Source: Massilia phosphatilytica
Lineage (GTDB): Bacteria; Pseudomonadota; Gammaproteobacteria; Burkholderiales; Burkholderiaceae_D
Assembly: GCF_002968015.1 (NCBI RefSeq)
Contig: NZ_PUIP01000013.1
Span: 1-64,000, forward strand
Direction: 5' to 3'
DNA: 64,000 nucleotides
Numbering within the stretch: the first letter of the stretch is position 1; the number at the start of each line of letters is the position of its first letter. A program made the position numbers and the translations under genes. A model generated the notes under the pieces. The model had not been told where the DNA came from. It did no database searches and worked only from the letters and a program-made list of their open reading frames with translations. This document shows, one piece after another, positions 19,778 to 27,547 of this stretch.

Positions 19778-20385
19778 GGTGCCTCCTGCGCTTCCCACGG
19801 GTCGCGGCTGTCGAACCCGAGGCGCACGTACCCGCGGGGGCTTGCCGGGCCGCCGAAGCCGATCTCGTTCCAGGCGAGCGGATGCGCATAATAGAGGCCG
19901 GCGGCCGTCTTGAGCAGGTGGTGGACGAAGAAATGCTGCGCGTCGAGACCCTGCCAGCGGGGCGATGCCGCGTGGCCGTCGGCGAGCGTGTGCAGCACGG
20001 CGTCCTGCGCGGCCGCGTCCAGCCGGGCGAACGGACGGTCGTGCAGGCGCCGCGCCTCGTCGTCGACGGCGGCCAGCCCCTGGCGCCAGGCGGCGCGCAG
20101 CGGCGGCATGTCCGGATGGCGGTAGCCTTCGCCGCGGTCATCGTGCAGCATCGCGTCGATCCACGGCGTCATCGGGACGGGGCGCGCGCGGTCGGGCTGG
20201 GGCAGCAGGCGCGCGTTGATGGCGTCCAGCAGGTCCCACTCGTCCGCGGTCAGCCAGCGGCGGGGCGGGACGTCGTCCAGGCGGGCGGCGAGGACGGCGC
20301 GGGTGGCGTCGTCGAACGATGGGCTGTCCCACTTGGCCAGCACGTCGTAGCCGGGGAAGCGCGGTGCGGGAGGGTCGTCGTTCAC
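19774..20385 (-). CDS. Gluconate 2-dehydrogenase subunit 3-like protein, GMC partner
   Basis: 203 residues from GTG 20385. Contains the subunit 3 pattern (LTADEWDLLDAINARLLPQP, PMTPWIDAMLHDDRGEGYR, AQHFFVHHLLKTAAGLYYA, GFGGPASPRGYVRLGFD). Family members are small gamma subunits that chaperone and often export the GMC catalytic subunit. Here the protein begins NDDPPAPRFPGYDVL with no twin-arginine or Sec signal, so the complex probably stays in the cytoplasm, unlike classic membrane gluconate or glucose dehydrogenases. No cytochrome c subunit is present. Coupled by GTGA on both sides. Confidence 0.87.
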   Translation of the reverse strand: MNDDPPAPRFPGYDVLAKWDSPSFDDATRAVLAARLDDVPPRRWLTADEWDLLDAINARLLPQPDRARPVPMTPWIDAMLHDDRGEGYRHPDMPPLRAAWRQGLAAVDDEARRLHDRPFARLDAAAQDAVLHTLADGHAASPRWQGLDAQHFFVHHLLKTAAGLYYAHPLAWNEIGFGGPASPRGYVRLGFDSRDPWEAQEAP

Positions 20386-21314
20386 GGCGCCTCCTGCGCC
20401 GCGCGCAGCGCCAGTGCCGCGCGGCCAGCCAGCGCGAGCGCGGAAAAACTGGGCGGCGCGGGCAGCGGCGGGCCGGCGAGCACGTTCTGGCTCCAGTTGC
20501 GCCAGCCGCCCATCTGGCGCGCGATGCCCCGCGTGTGGAACGCCATCCCCAGCGCGCCCAGCCACGTGCACGCCTTCAGCAGCGCGTTCGTCAGCCGCCG
20601 CGGCCCCGGCCTGCCGGGCAGGGCCGCGCCGGCCAGCAGCATGGCCGTGACGGGTGGCACGGTGACGGGCAGCCACATGGCGGGATGCTGGAAGGCGCCC
20701 CGAAAATGCAGCAGCGCCGCTTCCGCACTGGTGCCGGCCAGGCCGAACGCGGCCAGGCCGCACAGGGCGCGGCCGGACGGCAAGCCGGCGAGCGTGGGCG
20801 CGCCGGCGCCGACGGGACGGGCGGCGAGGCCCAGCACGCCCGCCAGCGCGAGCGCGGCCGGCGCCCCCAGCGGCGCCGCATAGAACAGGTTCGCCCACGA
20901 CAGGCCGCCGGGCCGGCGCAGGACGTTGTAGGCGTGGAAGCCGAGGCCGGCCGCGCCGACGGCGCAGGCGGTCGCATACGGCACGGCAGTCCGGGTGGAG
21001 GCCGGGCGCACGGCGCACGCCAGCACGACGGCCGCGCTGGCGAGCGGCGCGAACATCCCGGGATTCTCGAAATCGCCGCGGTAGTGTTCCAGCGCGCTGT
21101 CGCTCAGCACGGACGCGGCCAGCAGTGCGGCCGCCTGGTACAGCCGGTGGGCCTGCTCTGTTGCGGTCCGGTCGGGCGCGGCGGGAGATGGCATGGCACG
21201 GCGCGGCGCGGGGGCGTGCCGTCGCAGCAGCAAGGCGCCCAACGCCAGGCCGAGGGTGGCGGCGCCGAGCGCACGCGCCGCGGGGCGCGCGTGCGCGGGC
21301 GCCGCCGCGTTCAC
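20382..21314 (-). CDS. Multi-spanning membrane protein of the GMC/lactate operon, unknown function
   Basis: 310 residues from GTG 21314 overlapping the TPP gene stop. After a short N-terminal helix and a basic, proline-rich stretch, about seven hydrophobic segments follow. Two repeats are visible: HYRGDFENPGMFAPLASAAV near residue 75 and HFRGAFQHPAMWLPVTVPPV near 205, so the protein looks like an internal duplication of a three- or four-helix unit. HTRGIARQMGGWRNWSQNVLAGPPLPAP near the end is polar and may face the dehydrogenase. I do not recognise the family. Position between enzyme genes, with tight coupling, suggests a membrane dock or electron acceptor; no haem or Fe-S motif is seen. Confidence 0.75.
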   Translation of the reverse strand: MNAAAPAHARPAARALGAATLGLALGALLLRRHAPAPRRAMPSPAAPDRTATEQAHRLYQAAALLAASVLSDSALEHYRGDFENPGMFAPLASAAVVLACAVRPASTRTAVPYATACAVGAAGLGFHAYNVLRRPGGLSWANLFYAAPLGAPAALALAGVLGLAARPVGAGAPTLAGLPSGRALCGLAAFGLAGTSAEAALLHFRGAFQHPAMWLPVTVPPVTAMLLAGAALPGRPGPRRLTNALLKACTWLGALGMAFHTRGIARQMGGWRNWSQNVLAGPPLPAPPSFSALALAGRAALALRAAQEAP

Positions 21315-23098
21315 TTTTTGTCTCCGGGCAGGATAGTGCTGAGCACCTGCTTTGCGACGCCGGCCAGCATCGAGCCTTCGCTGGGATCGCCTTTCGCGAT
21401 CGTGCTCATGAAGTGCCTGGCCTGCTCCAGCGTGATGTGCGAGGGCAGGGGCGGGACTTCCGGGTCCGTCTTGAATTCGAGGACGACGGGACGGTCGGCC
21501 GCCAGCGCTTCGCGCCACGCTTCGCCCACCTGGTCGGGATCGTTGCAGAAGATGCCTTTCAGGCCGATCAGCTCCCCGAAGCGGTGGTACGGGACGTCGG
21601 GGATCTGCTGCGTCGCCTCGAACTTCGGATTCCCTTCCATGACGCGCTGTTCCCACGTGACCTGGTTCAGGTCCTGGTTGTTGAAGACGCACACGATCCA
21701 GCGCGGGTCCTTCCACCCTTTCCAGTATTTCGCGACGGTGATCAGCTCGGCCATGTTACTCATCTGCATGGCGCCGTCCCCGACGAGCGCGATCACGGGG
21801 CGGTCCGGGTGCGCGAACTTCGCCGCGATCGCATACGGCACGGCCGCGCCCATCGACGCGAGGCCGCCCGACAGCGAATACATCTGGCCGCGCTGCACCT
21901 TGAGGTCGCGCGCATACCAGTTCGCGCAGGAGCCGGAATCGCTCGTGACGATGGCGTCGCGCGCCAGTAGCGGCGACAGTTCGTGGCATACGCGCTGCGG
22001 ATTGATGGGATTCGCGGACGCCAGCGCCCGTTCTTCCAGTGTCTTGTACGACTCGCGCACTTCCTTCTCGATCTTCGCGCGCCAGCCGGTGTCGGTCTTG
22101 TCCTTCAACAGCGGCAGCAGCAGGCGCAGCGTCTCGGCGCTGTCGCCGTGCAGGTTGACCTCGGCAGGGAAGCGGATGCTCAGCATCGTCGGGTCGATGT
22201 CGATCTGGACCGCGCGCGCCTTGCCTTCCTTCGGCAGGAATTCCGCGTACGGGAAGCCCGTGCCGATCAGCAGCAGGGTGTCGCAGTCGTTCATCATCTC
22301 CCAGCTGGCCTTGGTGCCGAGGATGCCGATGGAGCCCGTCACCCACGGCAGGTGGTCGGGCAGGGCGGCCTTGCCCAGCAGGGCCTTCGCGCAGCCGGCT
22401 TTCAGGCGCTCGGCCACGGCGATGACTTCGTCCGTGGCGTTCAGGGCGCCGGCGCCGACGAGGATCGCCACCTTGCTGCCCGCGTTCAGCACGTCGGCCG
22501 CGCGCACGAGGTCCGCTTCGTACGGGACGACGCGCGGCTTCGTGTAGCCGATGCCGGAGAACACGGAACCATGCTTGCGCGGCGGGTCTTCGTACGGCTT
22601 TTCCTGCAGGTCGTTTGGCAGCACGACGACGCTGACGCCGTTGCGGCCCAGCGCCGTGCGCATGGCGCGGTCGAGCACGTGGCGCACCTGCGACGGCTGG
22701 CTCGCTTCGTACACATAGTCGGCCACGTCCTGGAACAGGCGATCGAGGTTCAGCTCCTGCTGGTAGTGCGCGCCGCGCGCCGTCGTCGGCGCCTGGCCGC
22801 AGATCGCGAGCACGGGCATGTGGTCGCACTTGGCGTCGTACAGGCCCGTTACCATGTGGGTCGCGCCGGGGCCGCCGGTCGACAGGCACACGCCCGGCTC
22901 GCCCGTGAACTTGGCGTGTGCGGCGGCCATGAAGGCGGCCATTTCCTCGTGCCGCACCTGGATGAACTGGATCCTGCCTTCCGCGCGGTCGAGCGCGCCG
23001 AGCACGCCGTTGATGCCGTCGCCGGGATAGCCGAAGATGGTACGGACGCCCCATTCGTACAAGCGTTCGACGAAGAAGTCGCCTACGGATTTGCTCAT
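21311..23098 (-). CDS. Thiamine-pyrophosphate enzyme, pyruvate oxidase-like
   Basis: 595 residues, first gene of the operon, with GAGG upstream of ATG 23098. Three-domain TPP architecture: N-terminal Pyr domain with the catalytic glutamate in RHEEMAAFMAAAHAKFTGE near residue 50 and GPGATHMVTGLYDAK, central FAD/DHAP-like domain (VAILVGAGALNA), C-terminal PP domain with GDGAMQMSNMAELITVAKYW...NNQDL near 430-465. It resembles PoxB and the unspecific thiamine-pyrophosphate-requiring proteins of Burkholderiales. Likely decarboxylates pyruvate, either to acetate via quinone or to an acetolactate-type product. Together with the lactate dehydrogenase five genes away it suggests lactate to pyruvate to acetate. 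Confidence 0.87.
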   Translation of the reverse strand: MSKSVGDFFVERLYEWGVRTIFGYPGDGINGVLGALDRAEGRIQFIQVRHEEMAAFMAAAHAKFTGEPGVCLSTGGPGATHMVTGLYDAKCDHMPVLAICGQAPTTARGAHYQQELNLDRLFQDVADYVYEASQPSQVRHVLDRAMRTALGRNGVSVVVLPNDLQEKPYEDPPRKHGSVFSGIGYTKPRVVPYEADLVRAADVLNAGSKVAILVGAGALNATDEVIAVAERLKAGCAKALLGKAALPDHLPWVTGSIGILGTKASWEMMNDCDTLLLIGTGFPYAEFLPKEGKARAVQIDIDPTMLSIRFPAEVNLHGDSAETLRLLLPLLKDKTDTGWRAKIEKEVRESYKTLEERALASANPINPQRVCHELSPLLARDAIVTSDSGSCANWYARDLKVQRGQMYSLSGGLASMGAAVPYAIAAKFAHPDRPVIALVGDGAMQMSNMAELITVAKYWKGWKDPRWIVCVFNNQDLNQVTWEQRVMEGNPKFEATQQIPDVPYHRFGELIGLKGIFCNDPDQVGEAWREALAADRPVVLEFKTDPEVPPLPSHITLEQARHFMSTIAKGDPSEGSMLAGVAKQVLSTILPGDKK

Positions 23099-23320
23099 GT
23101 CGTGTCCTCGCTGGATGAATGTTTGCGAAGCCGGCGCGCGCAGCGACGTCGGGCTGGTAATGCGTGCCGACGGGATTGGGGCGGTGCGCGGCGCGCGGGA
23201 TGTTCACGCCCGGCATTCCGGGGCATCTTCGGTGGTGCCATGAAGGGCAAGCTTAGCACCAACCGTCGACGCGCCTCGTCACGTTATGTTTGTGAAAAAG
23301 TTCTTGAACAAATGCACCTT

Positions 23321-26095
23321 CTAGTTGACAGCCGGCCCGCTGCGCAACGTCACGGCCGCGCCTTTCAGCCCGGCACCGTCGGCGCGCACGGTGATCGTGC
23401 CGCCCGCGCCGGCCCGGGTCCGGACGATGCCCAGCACGAGGCCGTTGAACGCGGCCTTGTCCGGCGCCTGGAACGAGGCGAAGCTCGTCGCATCGCCGTT
23501 GTCCGTGGCGACGAGGTCCGCCGGTCCCTCGACCGTGAAGCGGACGCGGTCTTGCGCGCGTGGGGCAGGCCGACCGTCCCTGTCGACGATGCGCACGGTG
23601 ATGAACGCGAGATCGCGCCCGTCGCTGGCAAGCGCCGTGCGGTCGGCCTGCGCCTGCAGCGCGGCCGGCGGGCCGGCCGTTTTCACGGTTTCCTTCGCCC
23701 AGGCCTTGCCGTCCTTGTACGCGACGACGGTGATCTCGCCCGGCTCGTACGTCACGGCATCCCAGCGCAGGCGGTAGGCGTACGGCGCCTTCTTCTGGCG
23801 GCCCTGCGACCTGCCGTTGACGAACAGCTCGGCCTCGTCGCCCGACGTGAACACGTGCACGGGCGTGACCTGTCCGACGCGGTCCGGCCACGTCCAGTGC
23901 GGCAGCACGTGGACCATCGGCAAGTCCGGCCGCCAGCGCGACTGGTACAGGTAATAGCGGTCCTTCGGGAAGCCGGCCAGGTCGACGATGCCCGAGTAGG
24001 AGCTGCGCGCGCCGTAATAGGGTGTCGGCTCGCCCAGGTAGTCGAAACCGGTCCAGACGAATTCGCCGGCCACGTAAGGGTTGCGGTCGAGCGCGGCGAA
24101 CACCTTGTCGGCGGACGCCCCGAAATCGACGGCATACAGTTCGTAGGCGCTGACCTGCTGGCTCGCCGAATCGCCGCCCCGGCCGTCGCGGACAATCGAG
24201 CTGTTCGACGGATGCACCGGGAACAAATAGACGCCGCGGCTGCTGAAGGCCGACGCCGATTCGGTGCTGAGGATCACCTTGCCCGGGAATCTGGCGTGGA
24301 ACAGCGGGTATTGCGGCGGCGTGCGGATCCGGTCGGTGCCTTCGAATTCCGGATCCTGGCGGATGCCTTCGCCCTGGTAGTTCAGGCCGATGACATCGAC
24401 CTCCGCCGGCAGCGGCATGTCCGACTTGGCGTAGTTCATGGCCGTCGTCGTCGGCCGGGTCGCGTCTTCCTCGTGCGCGATCGCCACGAGTTCGCGCGCG
24501 ACGGCGGCGCCAGCCTCGCCCGTGTACTGCTCGCCCACTTCGTTCCCCACGCTCCACAGGATGATCGAGGGGTGGTTGCGGTCGCGCCGGATCATTGCTC
24601 GCAGGTCCTGCTCGTGCCAGTCGGGGAAGATCAGGTGGAAGTCCAGCGGCGTCTTCTTGCGCTGCCACGAATCGAACACCTCGTCCAGCACGAGGAAGCC
24701 CATGCGGTCCGCGAGGTCCAGCAGTTGCGGGTCGGGCGGGTTGTGGCTCAGGCGCACGGCGTTGGCGCCCATCGCGCGCATGATCTCCAGCTGGCGCTCG
24801 GCCGCGCGCACGTTGAACGCGGCGCCCAGCGCGCCCAGGTCGTGGTGGTTGTTCACGCCGCGCAGCGGGATGTGCTCGCCGTTGACGACGACGCCCTGGT
24901 TGGGGTCGAAGTGCACGGTGCGGATGCCGAACGGCGTCTCGGTGCGGTCGACGACGCGGCCATCCTGGCGCACGGTCGCCACCAGCGCGTAACGGTGCGG
25001 CGTCTGCGTCGGCGGCGGGCCCCACAGGCGCGGCCTGCTCACGGTCGCCGAACCGCTGACGGTGCCGCTCGTGCCCGCGGCGACCGTCGTCGGGGCCGAT
25101 ACCGCGGTCGCGACGGGCTTGCCCGCGATACGGCCATGCCCGTCCAATGCGAACAACTCCGTCGTCACCGTCGCGCTGGCGGGGCGCGTGCCCTCGTTGT
25201 CGAGCGCGACCTGCCACGTGACGCGCGCGGACTCGGCCGACACCTGCGGCGTCGTCACCGTCACGCCCCACTGGCCCACGTGCACGGGCGCCGTCTTCGT
25301 CAGCCAGACGTTGCGGTACAGGCCCGCGCCCGGATACCAGCGCGCGGATTCGGGCGGATTGTCGAGCCGGATCGCGAGCTGGTTCGCGCCGCCCGGCTGC
25401 AGCCACGGGGTCAGGTCGATGCGGAACGAGTTGTAGCCATAGGGCCAGCCGCCCGCGAGGTGGCCGTTGACCCACACACTCGCGTACGACATGGCGCCGT
25501 CGACGTCGAGGAAGATCTTCTTGCCGCGGTCGGCGGCGGGGATGTCCAGCTTGCGCCGATACCAGGCCGGGCCCCACGACTTGAGGCGACCCATGCCGCC
25601 ATACGGACCCGTCGCCAGGAACGGGCCTTCGATGGCCCAGTCGTGCGGCAGGGTGACGGGGCGCCAGCCGCCGTCGTCGAACGCGAGCTGCGCGAACGGC
25701 GCGTCGATGGCGGGTTCGGTGGCGGGGCGCGGGTGGCGGCGTGCCGGATCGCGGATGAACGCATTGCCGCTCGGGAGGATCCAGGCTTTCAGCACGGGTG
25801 TATTGGCGCGCGCGATCCTGGCCGCTTCCTCGGGCATGGCGTCGGCCACCTTGCCGTCGGCGGATGCGGTCACTTCCGGCCGGACGTCGTACAGATAAGG
25901 TGCGGAGCCGCCGTCCGGGTCGCCGGGGTGGAAGCGCCAGCCGTCGTCCAGCAGGATGTGCTGGCGCGGCGCGAGGCGGTCGGCGGCCTGCGCAGGGGCG
26001 GCCAATGATGGAACAGCGGGCAACAGGCTGGCTGCGAGGGTGATGCCGAGCGTGGATGCGAGCCGGCGTGCGGCCCTGTGACGCGTGTCTTGCAC
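23321..26095 (-). CDS. Secreted GH2 beta-galactosidase
   Basis: 924 residues from GTG 26095, set by a strong AGGAGGAGA site at 26098-26106. Signal peptide to about residue 38. Sugar-binding domain (DWAIEGPFLAT, WYRRKLDIP), Ig-like domain, TIM barrel with GVNNHHDLGALGAAF, acid/base Glu519 in WSVGNEVGE and nucleophile Glu612 in STESAS, then C-terminal Ig-like domains including a DUF4982-type segment (HVFTSGDEAELFVNG). Removes beta-galactosyl residues in the periplasm or outside, which fits galactosylated xyloglucan or other plant glycans. Monocistronic, with a LacI-type operator upstream. Confidence 0.92.
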   Translation of the reverse strand: MQDTRHRAARRLASTLGITLAASLLPAVPSLAAPAQAADRLAPRQHILLDDGWRFHPGDPDGGSAPYLYDVRPEVTASADGKVADAMPEEAARIARANTPVLKAWILPSGNAFIRDPARRHPRPATEPAIDAPFAQLAFDDGGWRPVTLPHDWAIEGPFLATGPYGGMGRLKSWGPAWYRRKLDIPAADRGKKIFLDVDGAMSYASVWVNGHLAGGWPYGYNSFRIDLTPWLQPGGANQLAIRLDNPPESARWYPGAGLYRNVWLTKTAPVHVGQWGVTVTTPQVSAESARVTWQVALDNEGTRPASATVTTELFALDGHGRIAGKPVATAVSAPTTVAAGTSGTVSGSATVSRPRLWGPPPTQTPHRYALVATVRQDGRVVDRTETPFGIRTVHFDPNQGVVVNGEHIPLRGVNNHHDLGALGAAFNVRAAERQLEIMRAMGANAVRLSHNPPDPQLLDLADRMGFLVLDEVFDSWQRKKTPLDFHLIFPDWHEQDLRAMIRRDRNHPSIILWSVGNEVGEQYTGEAGAAVARELVAIAHEEDATRPTTTAMNYAKSDMPLPAEVDVIGLNYQGEGIRQDPEFEGTDRIRTPPQYPLFHARFPGKVILSTESASAFSSRGVYLFPVHPSNSSIVRDGRGGDSASQQVSAYELYAVDFGASADKVFAALDRNPYVAGEFVWTGFDYLGEPTPYYGARSSYSGIVDLAGFPKDRYYLYQSRWRPDLPMVHVLPHWTWPDRVGQVTPVHVFTSGDEAELFVNGRSQGRQKKAPYAYRLRWDAVTYEPGEITVVAYKDGKAWAKETVKTAGPPAALQAQADRTALASDGRDLAFITVRIVDRDGRPAPRAQDRVRFTVEGPADLVATDNGDATSFASFQAPDKAAFNGLVLGIVRTRAGAGGTITVRADGAGLKGAAVTLRSGPAVN

Positions 26096-26125
26096 AGTCT
26101 CCTCCTGGTAGGTAGCTGCGCGAAT

Positions 26126-26156
26126 TGTTATAACATTTAAAATGGTAGCGCAACCA
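26126..26156 (-). promoter_or_regulatory. LacI-type operator and promoter of the GH2 gene
   Basis: TGGTAGCGCAACCA at 26143-26156 is a palindrome with one mismatched pair and a central CG, close to XylR-type boxes known from Xanthomonas. On the minus strand TTGCGC inside it is followed after 15 bases by TATAAC, the same geometry as at the symporter promoter, so repression would be by blocking RNA polymerase. It lies about 48 bases upstream of the GTG start. Confidence 0.6.
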
Positions 26157-26519
26157 TTTGCAGTGTATGCGTATAGGCGTGGTGGGTCAAATGCAATCGA
26201 TCAATTCCTTGATCGTTTCACCGGCCGCGCACGGCTCGACCTGCCGTCGCGCGGCCCCGGCGACCTGGCCGCCAGCGCGCCGCTGGTCTACCTGTTCGCA
26301 ACGGCGGGCGCGAGCGGGTTCCGGCTGCGTCTCGTCGCCGTGCCCGAACATCCGCTCACCGCGGCCAACCGCGTCCGCTCCGAGGTGGTCGACACGACGG
26401 CGGCCGGGCGCAGCGAACAATGGAAGGAAGACGTGCTGTCCAACGTGACCGTGCGCACGTGGCGCGTGGGGCGGCTGGCGCCCGGCATGCATACGTTGAC
26501 GGTGCATGCGCTCGATTGA
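26142..26519 (+). pseudogene. Remnant of a glycosidase C-terminal domain (GH115-C-like)
   Basis: The open frame ends in SEQWKEDVLSNVTVRTWRV, then LAPGMHTLTVHALD and a stop. The pattern QWK-VLxN ... PGxHTLxIxxxD is the C-terminal accessory domain found at the end of GH115 and some other glycosidases, where DPGVVLDRI normally follows; here the stop comes straight after HALD. The front reads into the GH2 promoter with no catalytic domain, no signal peptide and no ribosome site. Most likely the tail left after deletion of a larger enzyme gene. Family assignment is from memory of the motif only. Confidence 0.55.
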
Positions 26520-26644
26520 ATGATGATTGGAATTTTAGGCAAGACATTCGGAAAATCGACTATGGAACCGTACCCGCCCAGCATCTAGAATCATCTTCCT
26601 GGAGTACCTGAAGGCTGGCACTCCGCACGCAGCAAGGAGGAACG

Positions 26645-27547
26645 ATGCCGCAACCCACGCAACCCGTCTGGTTCATCGCCGATGCCACCACCGGCCTGGC
26701 CGCCGCACTGGCGGAGGCCGTGCTGGCGTCCGGCCAGCATGCCGTGCTCGCGGCGCGCGCGCCGGCGCAGCTGCAGGCGCTCGTCGACCGTCATCCGGAG
26801 CGCGCCCTGGCGCTCGCGCTGGACGTGACGGATGCCGCCAGCGTCGACCTGGCCATTCGCGCCGCCGAGCGGCATTTCGGGCGCATCGATGTGCTGGCGA
26901 CGAGCGCCGCGCAGCGCTATCCGGGCGCGATCGAGGAAGGCGAGGAGGACGCCATGCGCGCGCTGTTCGAGGAAAACGTGTTCGGCCCGATCAACCTCGC
27001 GCGCCGCGTGCTGCCCGGCATGCGCGCGCGCCGTAACGGCCACATCGTGATGCTGGCGCGCGCCTCCGTGCAGGCGCCCGCGTTCGAAGGGTTCAGCCAT
27101 GCGGCGCGTTCGGCGCTGGAAGCGCTGGCGGAAGCGCTGTTCTACGAAGTGGAACCGCTCGGCATCGGCGTCACGCTCGTCGATCCGGGCAGCGGCGACG
27201 ACGCCGACGCGGCCGTCCCGCGCGCGGCCGGCATCGCCGACTATGATGGCATGGTGAGCGGCATTGCGGGCCGCACGGCGCTCGGCCGGGGCGCCGCCCA
27301 GGTCGATGCCGCGCGCGGCGCGCTGGCCATCATGCAGGCCGTCGCCGCGGGGCGCGGTCCGCTGCGCCTCGTGCTGGGGCGGGCCGCGCTGCAGCGTGCC
27401 TATGACCGCCTGCGCGTGCTGAAGGTGGGGTTCGATGCGTGGGCGGACCTGGCCGCGTCGGCGGATGTGCCGGCACCGCCACGCCCATCGCATCCGTTGC
27501 CGCCGGCTGGCGGACGGCCGCGCCGCGCCGTGCGCTCACGCGCCTGA
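26645..27547 (+). CDS. SDR-family protein with altered active site
   Basis: 300 residues with AAGGAGG ahead of the ATG. Overall Rossmann SDR layout (VWFIADATTGLAAALAEAVL, LDVTDAASVDLAIRAAERHFGRIDVL, ENVFGPINLARRVLPGMRARRNGHIVML). The glycine motif TGxxxGxG is degraded to ADATTGLAA, and the catalytic YxxxK is replaced: FSHAARSALEALAEAL has His and Arg where Tyr and Lys belong. It may have lost oxidoreductase activity or bind another ligand. The C-terminal 30 residues are proline-rich. Convergent with the EAL gene, their ends overlapping by 12 bases. Confidence 0.82.
   Translation: MPQPTQPVWFIADATTGLAAALAEAVLASGQHAVLAARAPAQLQALVDRHPERALALALDVTDAASVDLAIRAAERHFGRIDVLATSAAQRYPGAIEEGEEDAMRALFEENVFGPINLARRVLPGMRARRNGHIVMLARASVQAPAFEGFSHAARSALEALAEALFYEVEPLGIGVTLVDPGSGDDADAAVPRAAGIADYDGMVSGIAGRTALGRGAAQVDAARGALAIMQAVAAGRGPLRLVLGRAALQRAYDRLRVLKVGFDAWADLAASADVPAPPRPSHPLPPAGGRPRRAVRSRA

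Noticed and set aside
21983..26008. A 1341-codon plus-strand frame opposite the TPP enzyme and GH2 genes
   Set aside because: No ribosome site, no domain signal, and it runs across two unrelated genes and their promoter region; a GC-driven shadow frame.
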